NCBI GenBank assembly: GCA_964580525.1 | Contig: CAZOKN010000003.1 | Span: forward strand, 1 to 64,000 | Length of the DNA: 64,000 nt | Direction of reading: 5' to 3' | From: CAZOKN01 sp964580525 | Lineage (GTDB): Bacteria; Pseudomonadota; Alphaproteobacteria; Rickettsiales; UBA6187 | Shown here: positions 18,846-27,808 of the stretch, piece by piece | Layout: every line of letters begins with the position of its first letter | Position numbering within the stretch: the stretch's first letter is position 1 | Notes under the pieces: model-generated | Database searches by the model: none | Told to the model about the DNA's origin: nothing | The model's input: the letters and a program-made list of their open reading frames with translations, nothing else | Program-made: the position numbers and the translations under genes

Positions 18846-18943
18846 AAGCTGAAAAGGTATAACTATTTGGCTTGAAATTCACTTGGTGCTTGTGTCTGAA
18901 GGGCAAGGCTGGGGATGTAGTGTCCCTAAGTGATTATCAGCTT
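18846..18943 (+). ncRNA. Candidate structured RNA or leader upstream of the KamA-like gene
   Basis: A closing stem AAGCTGA (18846-18852) / TCAGCTT (18937-18943) encloses a second stem TCACTT (18879-18884) / AAGTGA (18928-18933). Inside are two small hairpins, CTTG/CAAG (18889-18892 with 18904-18907) and GGGA/TCCC (18912-18915 with 18923-18926). A well-spaced promoter precedes it and the coding start follows 55 bases later. It matches no riboswitch class that I recognise. It could be a leader controlling the radical SAM gene or an independent small RNA. The rest of the 449-bp gap (18550-18998) holds the dispersed repeat and a hairpin near 18785-18806. Confidence 0.45.
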
Positions 18944-18998
18944 ATTGTTTTAATGACCTTTCATGTAGAATAGAACAGTTTTTAGGAGGATATGAATA

Positions 18999-20531
18999 AT
19001 GAGCACACAACAACAAGAAACGACGAAAAAGAAACGTGTTGCCGGTACAAGACCAAAAAAGAAGCGCCAGATGCGCGGTGGACTTGAAAACTTATATGGA
19101 AGAATAAAAGAATCAAAATTTAACAGGTATATTTCTCACAGCCTGTATCAATATGAAAAATTTGTTAATGAAGGTGGTGTAAACCTTTATTCTAGCGACG
19201 AAATAAATGAATTAAAAAAAGCCGGAGTTGCAGACAGACTTCCTCCTCGCGCTACATCATATTACATGGATTTGGCTTCACGCAGCACAGCCATCAGAAA
19301 TTTAATTAAAGCCCGTCCAGAAGAAACTAAAGATCTATCTGGTGAACGCGATCCTTCAAATCAATTGCGCTACAGCCCAGTGCCGGGAATGTTGCATAAA
19401 TATGAATTGGTTTTGCTTTATGTAGTGAGAGCTTGCAGCTCTTGGTGCCGCTATTGCTACCGTTCGGACTTTCTTACTGGAAAGACAGAAAAAGACATTG
19501 GTTCCATACAGGAAATTACTGAGTATATAAAAAGCCATAATGCCAAAGCCGCAGCGCATAACACGCCAGGCATGTCAATGAAGGAAAAAATCATCCCAAT
19601 CAGAGAAGCATTGCTTTCTGGTGGAGATCCTATGGTGCTTTCCAACAGAAATTTATTTGATTACATGAACGGCCTTGCCTCATCAGGCGTACGCATGATT
19701 CGTATCGGCACAAAAGAATTGGCGTTCTTCCCTCAACGTTTTGATAAGAATTTCTTTGAAATGCTTGATTTATTCCATGAACTACATCCACGTGTTGGCT
19801 TGGCATTCATGGTACATTTCTCACATCCTGATGAGTTATTAGAAAGAAGTAAAGAAACCGGCGAATATATAGTTGGTTCTGATGGTGGCTATAAGCGTAT
19901 TGAAGTTACTGAGAATGCCATCATTAACTTGCGCAAACGCCATTATGTAACTTTGGAAAATCAAACTCCAATTATTGACCAGGTTAATGACGATGCAGTT
20001 GCTTTGCATTTAATGCAAAAAGAAATGAAACGCATCGGCATTAACAACCACTATTTCTTCCAGTGCCGCGAAATTGAAGGCCACAAGGCTTTCGCTCTGC
20101 CTGTAGAAAAAGCTTGGGAAATCCATCGTCAATCACAAATAGGTTTATCTGGTATTGAAAAATCCCGTTTCTGTATGTCTACTGAAGCTGGAAAAATGGA
20201 AGTTATTTCTGTAATTGACCGTCCTGATTTTAGCAAGCTTGGTATAAATCTCACACCAGAATTAGAAAAATTTACTGATGCATTATTCGGTGAAGGTTTG
20301 GTAGTGTTCAAAATGCACAGATCGCCTTACGCTGATATGCAGAGCGATATGGTTATTGCGCGTCGCAATCCAAAAGCTTTGTGGATTACAAATTATGAAG
20401 ACCGCATAATATATGACGGCCGCAAAAAGGGCGATGATAAATATTCTCCTTTGGCAAAATTCTTACAGCCTTTCGTTGAAAGCGTAGGTGAAGAAAATCT
20501 GCCTAAATTAGTTGAAACGGTTGCAGCATAA
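18999..20531 (+). CDS. KamA-family radical SAM protein (lysine 2,3-aminomutase-like)
   Basis: A 510-residue radical SAM/PLP protein. The [4Fe-4S] cysteines are C146, C150 and C153 in 'CSSWCRYCYR'. The family stretch 'REALLSGGDPMVLSNR' follows, and K399 in 'TEAGKMEV' sits where KamA has its PLP lysine. It is longer than typical lysine 2,3-aminomutases (about 420) or EpmB (about 340), with a lysine-rich N-terminal extension. AGGAGG precedes the ATG. Substrate is uncertain: lysine, or a lysine derivative used to modify EF-P (an efp gene lies at 28698). It is flanked by repeat copies on both sides. Confidence 0.85.
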   Translation: MSTQQQETTKKKRVAGTRPKKKRQMRGGLENLYGRIKESKFNRYISHSLYQYEKFVNEGGVNLYSSDEINELKKAGVADRLPPRATSYYMDLASRSTAIRNLIKARPEETKDLSGERDPSNQLRYSPVPGMLHKYELVLLYVVRACSSWCRYCYRSDFLTGKTEKDIGSIQEITEYIKSHNAKAAAHNTPGMSMKEKIIPIREALLSGGDPMVLSNRNLFDYMNGLASSGVRMIRIGTKELAFFPQRFDKNFFEMLDLFHELHPRVGLAFMVHFSHPDELLERSKETGEYIVGSDGGYKRIEVTENAIINLRKRHYVTLENQTPIIDQVNDDAVALHLMQKEMKRIGINNHYFFQCREIEGHKAFALPVEKAWEIHRQSQIGLSGIEKSRFCMSTEAGKMEVISVIDRPDFSKLGINLTPELEKFTDALFGEGLVVFKMHRSPYADMQSDMVIARRNPKALWITNYEDRIIYDGRKKGDDKYSPLAKFLQPFVESVGEENLPKLVETVAA

Positions 20532-20537
20532 TAGAAT

Positions 20538-20590
20538 AGCATATTAGCACGTTGGCGTATTAGCTATTGGCTAATGCGCTAATATGCAAA
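20538..20590. repeat. Dispersed intergenic repeat, copy B
   Basis: It begins with AGCATATTAGCACGTTGG (20538-20555) and ends with TGCGCTAATATGCAAA (20575-20590), both shared with copy A. The centre is a hairpin, GCGTATTAGC (20555-20564), loop TATTG, GCTAATGCGC (20570-20579), nine of ten bases paired. It lies directly after the KamA-like gene and may also act as its terminator. Confidence 0.65.
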
Positions 20591-20612
20591 CTAGCAAAGG
20601 AAAATCATCCGA

Positions 20613-21539
20613 GTGCAAAACGCTATTACAATCATAAGCTCCCTATTTCCAGTTTTCGCAGTTATAGTTGCCGGCTATTTAGCCAAGCATTATAAGCTTC
20701 TCGTTGGCGAATTCTGGCCATCATGTGAAAAATTAGCTTATTATGTTTTACTGCCACTGATATTGTTCACCAATATTTCTACCGCGCCATATCATGATAT
20801 AGCCAGCTATTTCAACATGGTTGCCACCAGCATAATTTCCATTTGCATTATTATAGGCCTTTTATTTGCGGCTAAATTTATTTTTAAAATCTCCAATCCA
20901 GATTTCACATCACTGCTACAAGGATCAATTTATTCCAACGCTGCATATATAGGCATTCCTGCGTCATTTGCTTTATTTGGCCAAGATGGTTTAACAGCAT
21001 ATGCCCTATTGATGGCTGCAATTGTGCCATTTGTAAATGCGGTTACAATTATAATATTGGGAATTTATGCAAAATCTGAAGGAAATATTATAAAAGTTGT
21101 AGCAAAAAAATTAGCCTTTCACCCAATAATACTCGCTTGTTTACTGGCCATATTATGCAATGCTTTTGGAGTAGTATTACCAAAACCAATTTTCAACACT
21201 TTTGATATGCTGGGCAAAGCTGCAGTTCCTATTGGGCTTATAATTGTTGGCGGTGCATTAGATATTAAAGCCATTCGTGGTTCTGGTAAATTCATTTTTA
21301 GCTCTGCATTTGCCAAACTGCTATTAACTCCCCTAATCGCCATTGCAATCGCTAAATGGCTTGGAGTTGAAGGCTTAAAACTTCATATTCTAACACTATA
21401 TGCAACCTTGCCAACTGCCGCCGCAACTTATCTTCTAGCAAAAAAAATGGGTGGCAATGCACCCCTTATGGCTGGAATTATTGTATTTGAAACCGCCGCA
21501 GCCTTCCTCACTATGAGTTTAGTGCTGACTTTCTTATAA
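20613..21539 (+). CDS. AEC-family transporter (auxin efflux carrier type)
   Basis: A 308-residue integral membrane transporter with about ten hydrophobic helices and the family layout of two halves. Features include 'LLPLILFTNIS', 'SNAAYIGIPASFALFG' and the late 'LPTAAATYLLAKKMGG'. The family exports or imports organic anions; the substrate is not predictable. The start is GTG at 20613 with AAGGA upstream. It ends convergently, overlapping the nnr gene end by 6 bases. Confidence 0.88.
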   Translation: MQNAITIISSLFPVFAVIVAGYLAKHYKLLVGEFWPSCEKLAYYVLLPLILFTNISTAPYHDIASYFNMVATSIISICIIIGLLFAAKFIFKISNPDFTSLLQGSIYSNAAYIGIPASFALFGQDGLTAYALLMAAIVPFVNAVTIIILGIYAKSEGNIIKVVAKKLAFHPIILACLLAILCNAFGVVLPKPIFNTFDMLGKAAVPIGLIIVGGALDIKAIRGSGKFIFSSAFAKLLLTPLIAIAIAKWLGVEGLKLHILTLYATLPTAAATYLLAKKMGGNAPLMAGIIVFETAAAFLTMSLVLTFL

Positions 21540-22991
21540 AGATTTTTCATATAGCCCACGAATAACACCCGGAATAAAACTCGGTATGCTTTCGGCTATC
21601 ATTCCCATGCCAGCTATATTTGCCGCTTCACCATGAATCCAAACCCCGGCACAAGCCGCATCAAATGCATTCATACCATTAGCCATAAGGCCAGCTATTA
21701 GCCCGGCTAGAACATCACCGCTTCCTGCTGTTGCAAGCCAAGGCGGCGCATTGACGTTTATGGCAACTTTTCCTTCAGGTGAAGCGATGATTGTATCAGC
21801 ACCTTTTAGAACGATAACAGCTCCTGCAAGCTTGGCAGCTTTTTTTGTGCGTAAAACTTTATTACCGGCAATATCAAAAATACGTTTAAATTCTCCTTCG
21901 TGCGGAGTTAAAACCACATTTGAATTAATTGCATCAAAAAGTGTTTTCGGATAATCTTTAAATACAGTAATTGCGTCGGCGTCAATCACACATGATTTTC
22001 TGGCTTTAAGCGCTTCCAAAGTATAATCTCTGGTATTTTCGTTCACACCATTGCCAGGTCCCACCAACACGGTTGTGCATTTTTTTTCTGCCATAAAATT
22101 AACAAATTCTTTTTTATTGTCGATGCCCTTAGTCATCACAGAAATAAGCTTGGTTGCATAAACAATTATAGCATTGGAAGGACAAGCTACAGTCACCAAC
22201 CCCGCTCCAGCTCTCAACGATGAAATAGATGCAAGACATGCCGCACCCGTAGAATCAACCCCACCGCCCATAACCACAACATGACCATGACTATATTTAT
22301 GTTGTTCTTCTTTTGGGAAAGGAAAATTTTTCAGCCATAATTCAGGAGTATTTTCGTATATATCAGGTTCCGATTTCCATATCGATACGTCGTCAATTCC
22401 TATATCACAAACAACAACTTCTCCGCACAATCTCCTACCGGGATATAAAACATGGCCAACCTTCCTGCGGGCAAATGTTACAGTTAGCTCAGCCTCAATT
22501 GAAATTCCCATAACTTCGCCAGTATCGCTGCTTACGCCACTGGGAATATCTACAGCTACAACATCCAAATGGCGTTGATTAATTTTTGCGATTATTTCAG
22601 CAAGATTGCCTTCTATCGGTCTGGCAAGACCTATACCAAATAAGGCGTCAACGATAAGCTCCGCTCCGAAAAAAACTTCTTCATCAAATGCAATGGTCTC
22701 ACCACGCCATTTTTCCGCCGCCCGCAGAGCATCACCACGCAAATCTGATTTTTTCCCTAAAAGAGCCACAGAAACTTGCCAGCCCAATTCATGCAAAATT
22801 CTTGCAACAACAAACCCATCGCCACCATTATTTCCCGGCCCACATAAAACAACAGTATATCTTGGCGAATAACGCTTTGTTATCTCGCGTACCACAGCTG
22901 CGCCGGCATTTTCCATAAGCTTTTCACCACCAACTAATTCTATGGCGGTTTTATCAGCTTTATACATTTGTTTTGAGGTTAATATTTCCAT
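21534..22991 (-). CDS. nnr: Bifunctional NAD(P)H-hydrate repair enzyme Nnr
   Basis: Repairs damaged NAD(P)H. The N-terminal half (about 1-215) is the epimerase, with 'GPGNNGGDGFVVARIL' and the 'VDALFGIGLARPI' region. The C-terminal half is the ADP-dependent dehydratase, with 'VLVGPGNGVNENT', 'VVLTPHEGEFKRIF' and 'GSGDVLAGLIAGLM'. At 485 residues it is the normal bifunctional length. The acpS stop is 6 bp upstream, so both form one operon. Confidence 0.95.
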   Translation of the reverse strand: MEILTSKQMYKADKTAIELVGGEKLMENAGAAVVREITKRYSPRYTVVLCGPGNNGGDGFVVARILHELGWQVSVALLGKKSDLRGDALRAAEKWRGETIAFDEEVFFGAELIVDALFGIGLARPIEGNLAEIIAKINQRHLDVVAVDIPSGVSSDTGEVMGISIEAELTVTFARRKVGHVLYPGRRLCGEVVVCDIGIDDVSIWKSEPDIYENTPELWLKNFPFPKEEQHKYSHGHVVVMGGGVDSTGAACLASISSLRAGAGLVTVACPSNAIIVYATKLISVMTKGIDNKKEFVNFMAEKKCTTVLVGPGNGVNENTRDYTLEALKARKSCVIDADAITVFKDYPKTLFDAINSNVVLTPHEGEFKRIFDIAGNKVLRTKKAAKLAGAVIVLKGADTIIASPEGKVAINVNAPPWLATAGSGDVLAGLIAGLMANGMNAFDAACAGVWIHGEAANIAGMGMIAESIPSFIPGVIRGLYEKSL

Positions 22992-22997
22992 GCAACT

Positions 22998-23405
22998 TCA
23001 TTCAGCAGATATAATAACAATCGCCTGCGCAATAGGATAATCATCACAAAGGGAAATATGGCAAATTGCCTTTTTGCCTTTCGGCGCCATTTTATCAACA
23101 AGCTCTTTGGCTTTGCCAGTTAAAACAAGATGTGGCTTGCCAAGTTCGTCATTTATCACACCAATATCCTGAAAACGCAAACCAGCACGAAAACCAGTTC
23201 CCACCGCTTTTGAAAATGCTTCCTTAGCCGCAAATCTACGTGCAAAATATGAAGCTCTGCCAATATTATTATTCGCACCGAAACGTACAGCACCATGAAT
23301 TTCATCAGGCGTATAACTACGCTTTATAAAACGATCACCAAATTTTTTTAAGAGTTCTTCCACTCTGTCGATGTGAACAATATCGTTGCCTAGCCCTAGT
23401 ATCAT
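22998..23405 (-). CDS. acpS: Holo-[acyl-carrier-protein] synthase AcpS
   Basis: Transfers 4'-phosphopantetheine from CoA to acyl carrier protein. The 135-residue product shows 'GLGNDIVHIDRVE' with the metal-binding Asp, and 'ARRFAAKEAFSKAVGTGF' with the conserved KEA. It is first in an operon with nnr. CoA synthesis genes (coaB, coaC) also lie in this window. Confidence 0.95.
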   Translation of the reverse strand: MILGLGNDIVHIDRVEELLKKFGDRFIKRSYTPDEIHGAVRFGANNNIGRASYFARRFAAKEAFSKAVGTGFRAGLRFQDIGVINDELGKPHLVLTGKAKELVDKMAPKGKKAICHISLCDDYPIAQAIVIISAE

Positions 23406-23458
23406 TACGCCCTCATATTAAGATATTTAATCCTGCAGCATTATCGCATAATGAGCAA

Positions 23459-24193
23459 CTAAAAAATCCTGATCTCCAACGGACTTCGCACCTCAATCAT
23501 CGGGCCGTTATAATCCTCAAGCCACCCTCTTACCATGATTTTTTTGCCTTTTAAATCAGTAAGTTGCATTTTTTTAAAGGCACGAAAATTATCCTTATTA
23601 ATCAGCAGGGAAAAGTCGTTTTTCCAGTCTTTTTCAAAATTTATATAAACTTTGTCCCTTCGCATATTAACCTCGTAAACAGTGCCAACCACCACCAAAA
23701 ACTGACTAACATGCTGTTTATAATTATTTTTTAGGCTTATAGCCTGATATATATTGTTATTTTTCCAATAACCTTTTTTGGCATTAATCGCCAATTTTTC
23801 AGCCTTAAACATTTCCTCCGCGGCAATATCATTATCAGGAGTTGGGTAAGCCAGCGCTAGGCCGTTTTTTAACAATTCACCTTGCACCCAAAAATCTTTT
23901 TTATTGTATATCTGCGCTAATATATAGCCATGCCTATCTAGCCATTTATATCCTGTTTTAGCCGTTACTTCATTCTTTGGAGCTATAATCTTATCAATTA
24001 AAGCGCAAGCTTCTTTCTTATTCTCCTCCGGAATGATAATTCCAGCCAATTTAAGGCTATTTTGACCATTTTTCTGCTGTAATCTGCAATCTTCCGTGAC
24101 TTTTTCTACGATATAGGTCTCTGCCCCACTATCACTAGCAAAAACGACTAAAAAAACTAGAATAACCGCCTGAAACAAGGCCATATATTTCAT
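23459..24193 (-). CDS. Secreted SNase-like protein, probably non-catalytic
   Basis: A 244-residue exported protein with a signal peptide (about 1-24). It shows a staphylococcal-nuclease-like pattern: 'LKLAGIIIPEENKKEACALI', then 'DRHGYILAQIY' and 'ELLKNGLALAYPTPD'. Relative to active SNases the Glu of 'IPE' is kept. One catalytic Arg position is Lys, and the Arg in the 'DRYGR' loop is Tyr, so nuclease activity is doubtful. A second small beta-rich region (about 165-244) has 'GKKIMVRGWLEDYNGPMIEV', as seen in alphaproteobacterial homologues. Confidence 0.72.
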   Translation of the reverse strand: MKYMALFQAVILVFLVVFASDSGAETYIVEKVTEDCRLQQKNGQNSLKLAGIIIPEENKKEACALIDKIIAPKNEVTAKTGYKWLDRHGYILAQIYNKKDFWVQGELLKNGLALAYPTPDNDIAAEEMFKAEKLAINAKKGYWKNNNIYQAISLKNNYKQHVSQFLVVVGTVYEVNMRRDKVYINFEKDWKNDFSLLINKDNFRAFKKMQLTDLKGKKIMVRGWLEDYNGPMIEVRSPLEIRIF

Positions 24194-24259
24194 ATAATTA
24201 ACATAAAATTAATATTTCGTGGTGTATCATAAGATGTTGTAACACAACTTGAGAATCAT

Positions 24260-25084
24260 ATGAACGGCCTTTTAATTTTTATTGCAGGATTATTGTTCTT
24301 TTCATTGCTTAAAGACCGCAAGGTAAAGCAAGCAGTACCTTTGAAAAAAAAGAAAGAAACAAACAAAACTTCCGGATTTTCTTTAACTGAAATGGCCGTA
24401 TCAATTTCAGTAATTGCTATGATAATGGCTGGAGTTCTTGAGGGCCGCAATCTTATCGAAGATGCAAAGGAACGCTCTATAATTAATGAAACTTCAAAAT
24501 ATAAAGTAGCCGTTAGCTCCTTCTACGCAAAATATGATAAATATCCTGGTGATTTCGATGAAGCAGTTGCATTCTGGGGCGCGGGAACTAACTCCAATGG
24601 CGATAATAACGGCAAAATGGAATTTAAAAATGGCAGCGCCGTTTATGAGGGATATCGAGCCTGGCAGCATTTATCTTATGCAAAAATGATTGATGCCGTA
24701 TTTGTTGGAACACAAACAACATCGGCTGCAACGCTAGACTCAGATGTGCCTAAATCGCGCAGCGGTGGTGGCTATTTTTTTGATTATAGTGTTTTTAATA
24801 TGACTGAATTTAATGCTTTGGTTTTGGGCAAACCAGTTGCCACTTCGGCAACACCAATTTTGGTTCAAGGTATATTTACACCATCTGAAGGTTTTAATAT
24901 TGACGCAAAAGCTGATGATGGAGTTCCAACCACAGGGTCCATAAGAGGTCAAGACGGAAATGGTTCAACCGCAGGAACTTGCGTTAATGACCTTACAAGC
25001 AACGGAGCCACAAGCGACGACATATACAAAATTTCCGTATCAGGAAAAGATTGCACTTTAGCTTTCAAAATTTTAGTTCAGTAA
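24260..25084 (+). CDS. Prepilin-like protein with unusual long leader
   Basis: A 274-residue pseudopilin-type protein. The cleavage motif TSG|FSLTEMAVS and its helix lie at about 38-62, then 'YDKYPGDFDEAVAFWGAGTN'. This layout is shared with the prepilin at 39596. With the ATG at 24260 the leader is about 38 residues and contains an extra hydrophobic stretch (about 3-17). A TTG at 24341 would give a normal 10-residue basic leader but lacks a ribosome site. No pilus assembly genes are nearby. Confidence 0.75.
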   Translation: MNGLLIFIAGLLFFSLLKDRKVKQAVPLKKKKETNKTSGFSLTEMAVSISVIAMIMAGVLEGRNLIEDAKERSIINETSKYKVAVSSFYAKYDKYPGDFDEAVAFWGAGTNSNGDNNGKMEFKNGSAVYEGYRAWQHLSYAKMIDAVFVGTQTTSAATLDSDVPKSRSGGGYFFDYSVFNMTEFNALVLGKPVATSATPILVQGIFTPSEGFNIDAKADDGVPTTGSIRGQDGNGSTAGTCVNDLTSNGATSDDIYKISVSGKDCTLAFKILVQ

Positions 25085-25087
25085 AAA

Positions 25088-27652
25088 TTATTCAGCTAAA
25101 TATATATCGGTAGAATTTTTAGAAGACTTACTACCCTCAACACCAATAGCCTGAACAGTTATCCTTGAAGCATCCAAACCGACGCTTATAAGATGTGCCC
25201 TGATTTCTATAGCTCTTTTTAGAGAAATCCTTCTAGCAGAATTCACTTCGCCGTTAACACCTTTAGCATAACTCTTAATTACAACGTTACCAGAGCCTGG
25301 CAACACTGAGCGAACAAAATCTGATAATTTCTCTCTATCTGAATCAGAAAGATCAAGCTCGGCATCTTTAAAATCAAGCGACAAAGCAAGATCTGATTTC
25401 CTTGAAACTTTTTCTTCTACTTTTTTCTCTGCAGCTTTAACGGCTTTTTGTTGCTCTTCATTTATGGAAGCAATTTGCAGCTGTGCCTTAGCGATAGCAT
25501 CCTGCTCTTCTGGAGAAGGGACACTTTCTGCAGGCACTTCGTCAGCACCTTCATCAACCTTTTCAAAACTACCTTTAAAAATATCTATAGGCTGTTTTGG
25601 GTCTGCAGGCTCAGGCTGAGTAGTAACATCTTTACCCTCCAAAGTAGGAGCAGGTAAATTTTCAACCTTTGGCACCACAGGAGCTTCAACCTTTTTTTCA
25701 TTGCTTGAAGGCAACCATTTCATCATAGATGAAAGCATAGACTCCTTCTTTTCGACCGGCTGAGCCAGCGACTCTATAGGCTCGACTTGCGTTTTGCGCG
25801 TTACAGTGGTAGTCGGAGCTATAATTTTTTTATCAGCTATTTCATCAGTTGCATTTAGCGAAGGCTTAACTTCATCAATTTGCTTCGGAGAAATTTCAAC
25901 AACTTGGGCTAGATCAGGTATTTGCGGTTCCGCTATAGCCTTTTTATGCTCCGGTTCAGATTTATTCACTTCCATTTTTTCATGGGCAGAAGGAATTTTC
26001 TCTTCAATAGGCTGGCTTTCAGCAATACCTTCATCTACATATTCGCCTTCTTCGTCTACCACTTCTTCCTTTTTAGCAGCTTTATTATTATGCGATTCTT
26101 CATATGCCTTTTCTAACTCTTCGTCTTCAGAAGTTTTCTTTGCATCTGTTTTTTGAGGTGCTTTTTTATTATCTAAAACTTCATTGTAAGCACTTTCTAC
26201 TTCCTCATCTTCAGACGCAGATTTTTTTGCTAGCTCACTAGATTTCTTAGGCTCTTTAGAAGAACTTTTTGGCTTTTCAATTGTTTCTACAAGCTTTGCA
26301 GGCTGCAATTTTTCTAGAGGAACAACTTCCACTTTTCTTGGCTCTGGCTTAACTTCTACAGGCTTTTCCTGCTCTTTTTCCTTGAAAGAAAGAGAACGCT
26401 GTTCCGATTCCTCTTTAGAATTAGGAATCACCAGATTTCCTTCTTCATTTTCTTTATCAGCTTCGAAGATAGGAATACTCTTTCCACGTAAGTTCTCAGG
26501 ATTTTCTGGCTGCGGCTCTACAGCGTTTCCATCTTCAGAATCAGTATCTTTTAACAAATCATCATGTATACCTTTTTTCAGCACAGCACTTTCATCAACT
26601 GGTAGAGCTACTCCACCTTTTGGCTGTGTTTTTAATTTTTGCGTGATGGTTGTTTTTAATTTAATCTTTGGCGCAGGTTCAACTTTTCCTTCATGCTTAG
26701 GATCAGCTTTAGGTGTGCTATCAGCAACCAAAACATCTTTTGGTTCTGGTTTTTCTTCCTTATCATCGCTACCGAACATATTATCGAGGAAAGAGAACAT
26801 TCCAACTTTTTCTTCTTTTTTAACAGGAGGCAAAAACTCAAGCGGTACAACTTTAGTAGGTCGTGCATTTGTAGGCTGTAATGCGCTTTCTTCTTTTTTC
26901 ACCTCATTTACAGGCGGCTGATTTTTCTCAACTTCAAATAATTCCAGCTGTTTTTTCGGCTCTGATACTTTAGTATTATCAATTTGCTCAGCAATTTTTT
27001 CTTCTTTCTTTTCAGAAACTACCGCAACTTGATTTGGAATATTTTTTTCAGGAGCTTTAGGCTCAGGCAATTTTTCAGTTTTATTCTCAACTACAGGCAC
27101 CTTTTCAATAAAGGGAGTAGGAGCTGCAATAGGCGCGACAACTTTTTCTTCTAAATGCGCAGGAACATTAACAGGCTTTTCGATACGTGATTCAACTTGA
27201 GGAGCCTTCTCAATATGCTGAGCTTTTTTCTCTAAAGGTTTTTTATCTCGAGAAACTTTAGAGACTTTTGCTTTAGATTTTTTGTTAGCCTTGCTTTCTT
27301 TTAATTTCTTTTTATCGCTTGATTTTTTATCAGAAGATTTTTTTGCTGTTTTTTTGCTCTGTTTTTTAGATTTGCTTTCAGCAGAGTTTTTCGATTTTTT
27401 ATTATCATTCTTGCTTTTAGCTGAAGATATTTTATTAGGCTTTACGATTTCTACTTCTTCAACTTCACTATTTTCTTCCACCTTAGGATGAATAGAAAAC
27501 TCTTTCGTGTTTTTTAAATTCTCAAGGACACCAAGATGAACTTCCACAGATGGCAAAGACGGCATTTGTGCCATTGAATTATTTGCAAAACATAGCCCAC
27601 CAACTAAAGCAGTGCCTACAAGCAATTGAAACTTAACCTTGTTCTTGCTCAT
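25088..27652 (-). CDS. Long disordered protein with C-terminal OmpA-like domain
   Basis: An 854-residue exported protein. A signal peptide (about 1-30, ending 'NNSMAQ') is followed by roughly 700 residues of Lys/Glu/Pro/Ser-rich low complexity with lysine-serine tracts (about 70-160) and recurring 'EKPxxxPK' and 'EDEE' segments. The last ~100 residues resemble an OmpA/MotB peptidoglycan-binding domain ('DSDREKLSDFVRSVLPGSG', 'ARRISLKRAIEIRAHLISVG'). ATG 27652 with a GAAGG site is preferred over an upstream start at 27718. It is likely a periplasm-spanning tether between envelope layers; this role is inferred. Confidence 0.75.
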   Translation of the reverse strand: MSKNKVKFQLLVGTALVGGLCFANNSMAQMPSLPSVEVHLGVLENLKNTKEFSIHPKVEENSEVEEVEIVKPNKISSAKSKNDNKKSKNSAESKSKKQSKKTAKKSSDKKSSDKKKLKESKANKKSKAKVSKVSRDKKPLEKKAQHIEKAPQVESRIEKPVNVPAHLEEKVVAPIAAPTPFIEKVPVVENKTEKLPEPKAPEKNIPNQVAVVSEKKEEKIAEQIDNTKVSEPKKQLELFEVEKNQPPVNEVKKEESALQPTNARPTKVVPLEFLPPVKKEEKVGMFSFLDNMFGSDDKEEKPEPKDVLVADSTPKADPKHEGKVEPAPKIKLKTTITQKLKTQPKGGVALPVDESAVLKKGIHDDLLKDTDSEDGNAVEPQPENPENLRGKSIPIFEADKENEEGNLVIPNSKEESEQRSLSFKEKEQEKPVEVKPEPRKVEVVPLEKLQPAKLVETIEKPKSSSKEPKKSSELAKKSASEDEEVESAYNEVLDNKKAPQKTDAKKTSEDEELEKAYEESHNNKAAKKEEVVDEEGEYVDEGIAESQPIEEKIPSAHEKMEVNKSEPEHKKAIAEPQIPDLAQVVEISPKQIDEVKPSLNATDEIADKKIIAPTTTVTRKTQVEPIESLAQPVEKKESMLSSMMKWLPSSNEKKVEAPVVPKVENLPAPTLEGKDVTTQPEPADPKQPIDIFKGSFEKVDEGADEVPAESVPSPEEQDAIAKAQLQIASINEEQQKAVKAAEKKVEEKVSRKSDLALSLDFKDAELDLSDSDREKLSDFVRSVLPGSGNVVIKSYAKGVNGEVNSARRISLKRAIEIRAHLISVGLDASRITVQAIGVEGSKSSKNSTDIYLAE

Positions 27653-27808
27653 CTTATTCGCCTTCTTTCTCCAAAAACATACATTATTTACTGGCAACGA
27701 AAATGTATTTAATAGCAAGCGGTATAATCTTTCAATAACAAAAATGAAAATTATGCATTTTATTTTTATAATGCACTAAAGAACTGGTATATTGATAAGG
27801 AATTCTGG

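Noticed and set aside
26382..26921. A 179-residue open frame on the plus strand opposite the OmpA-like gene
   Set aside because: It is a shadow of the Lys/Glu-rich coding sequence: Ser/Phe-rich composition, no ribosome site and no family motif.
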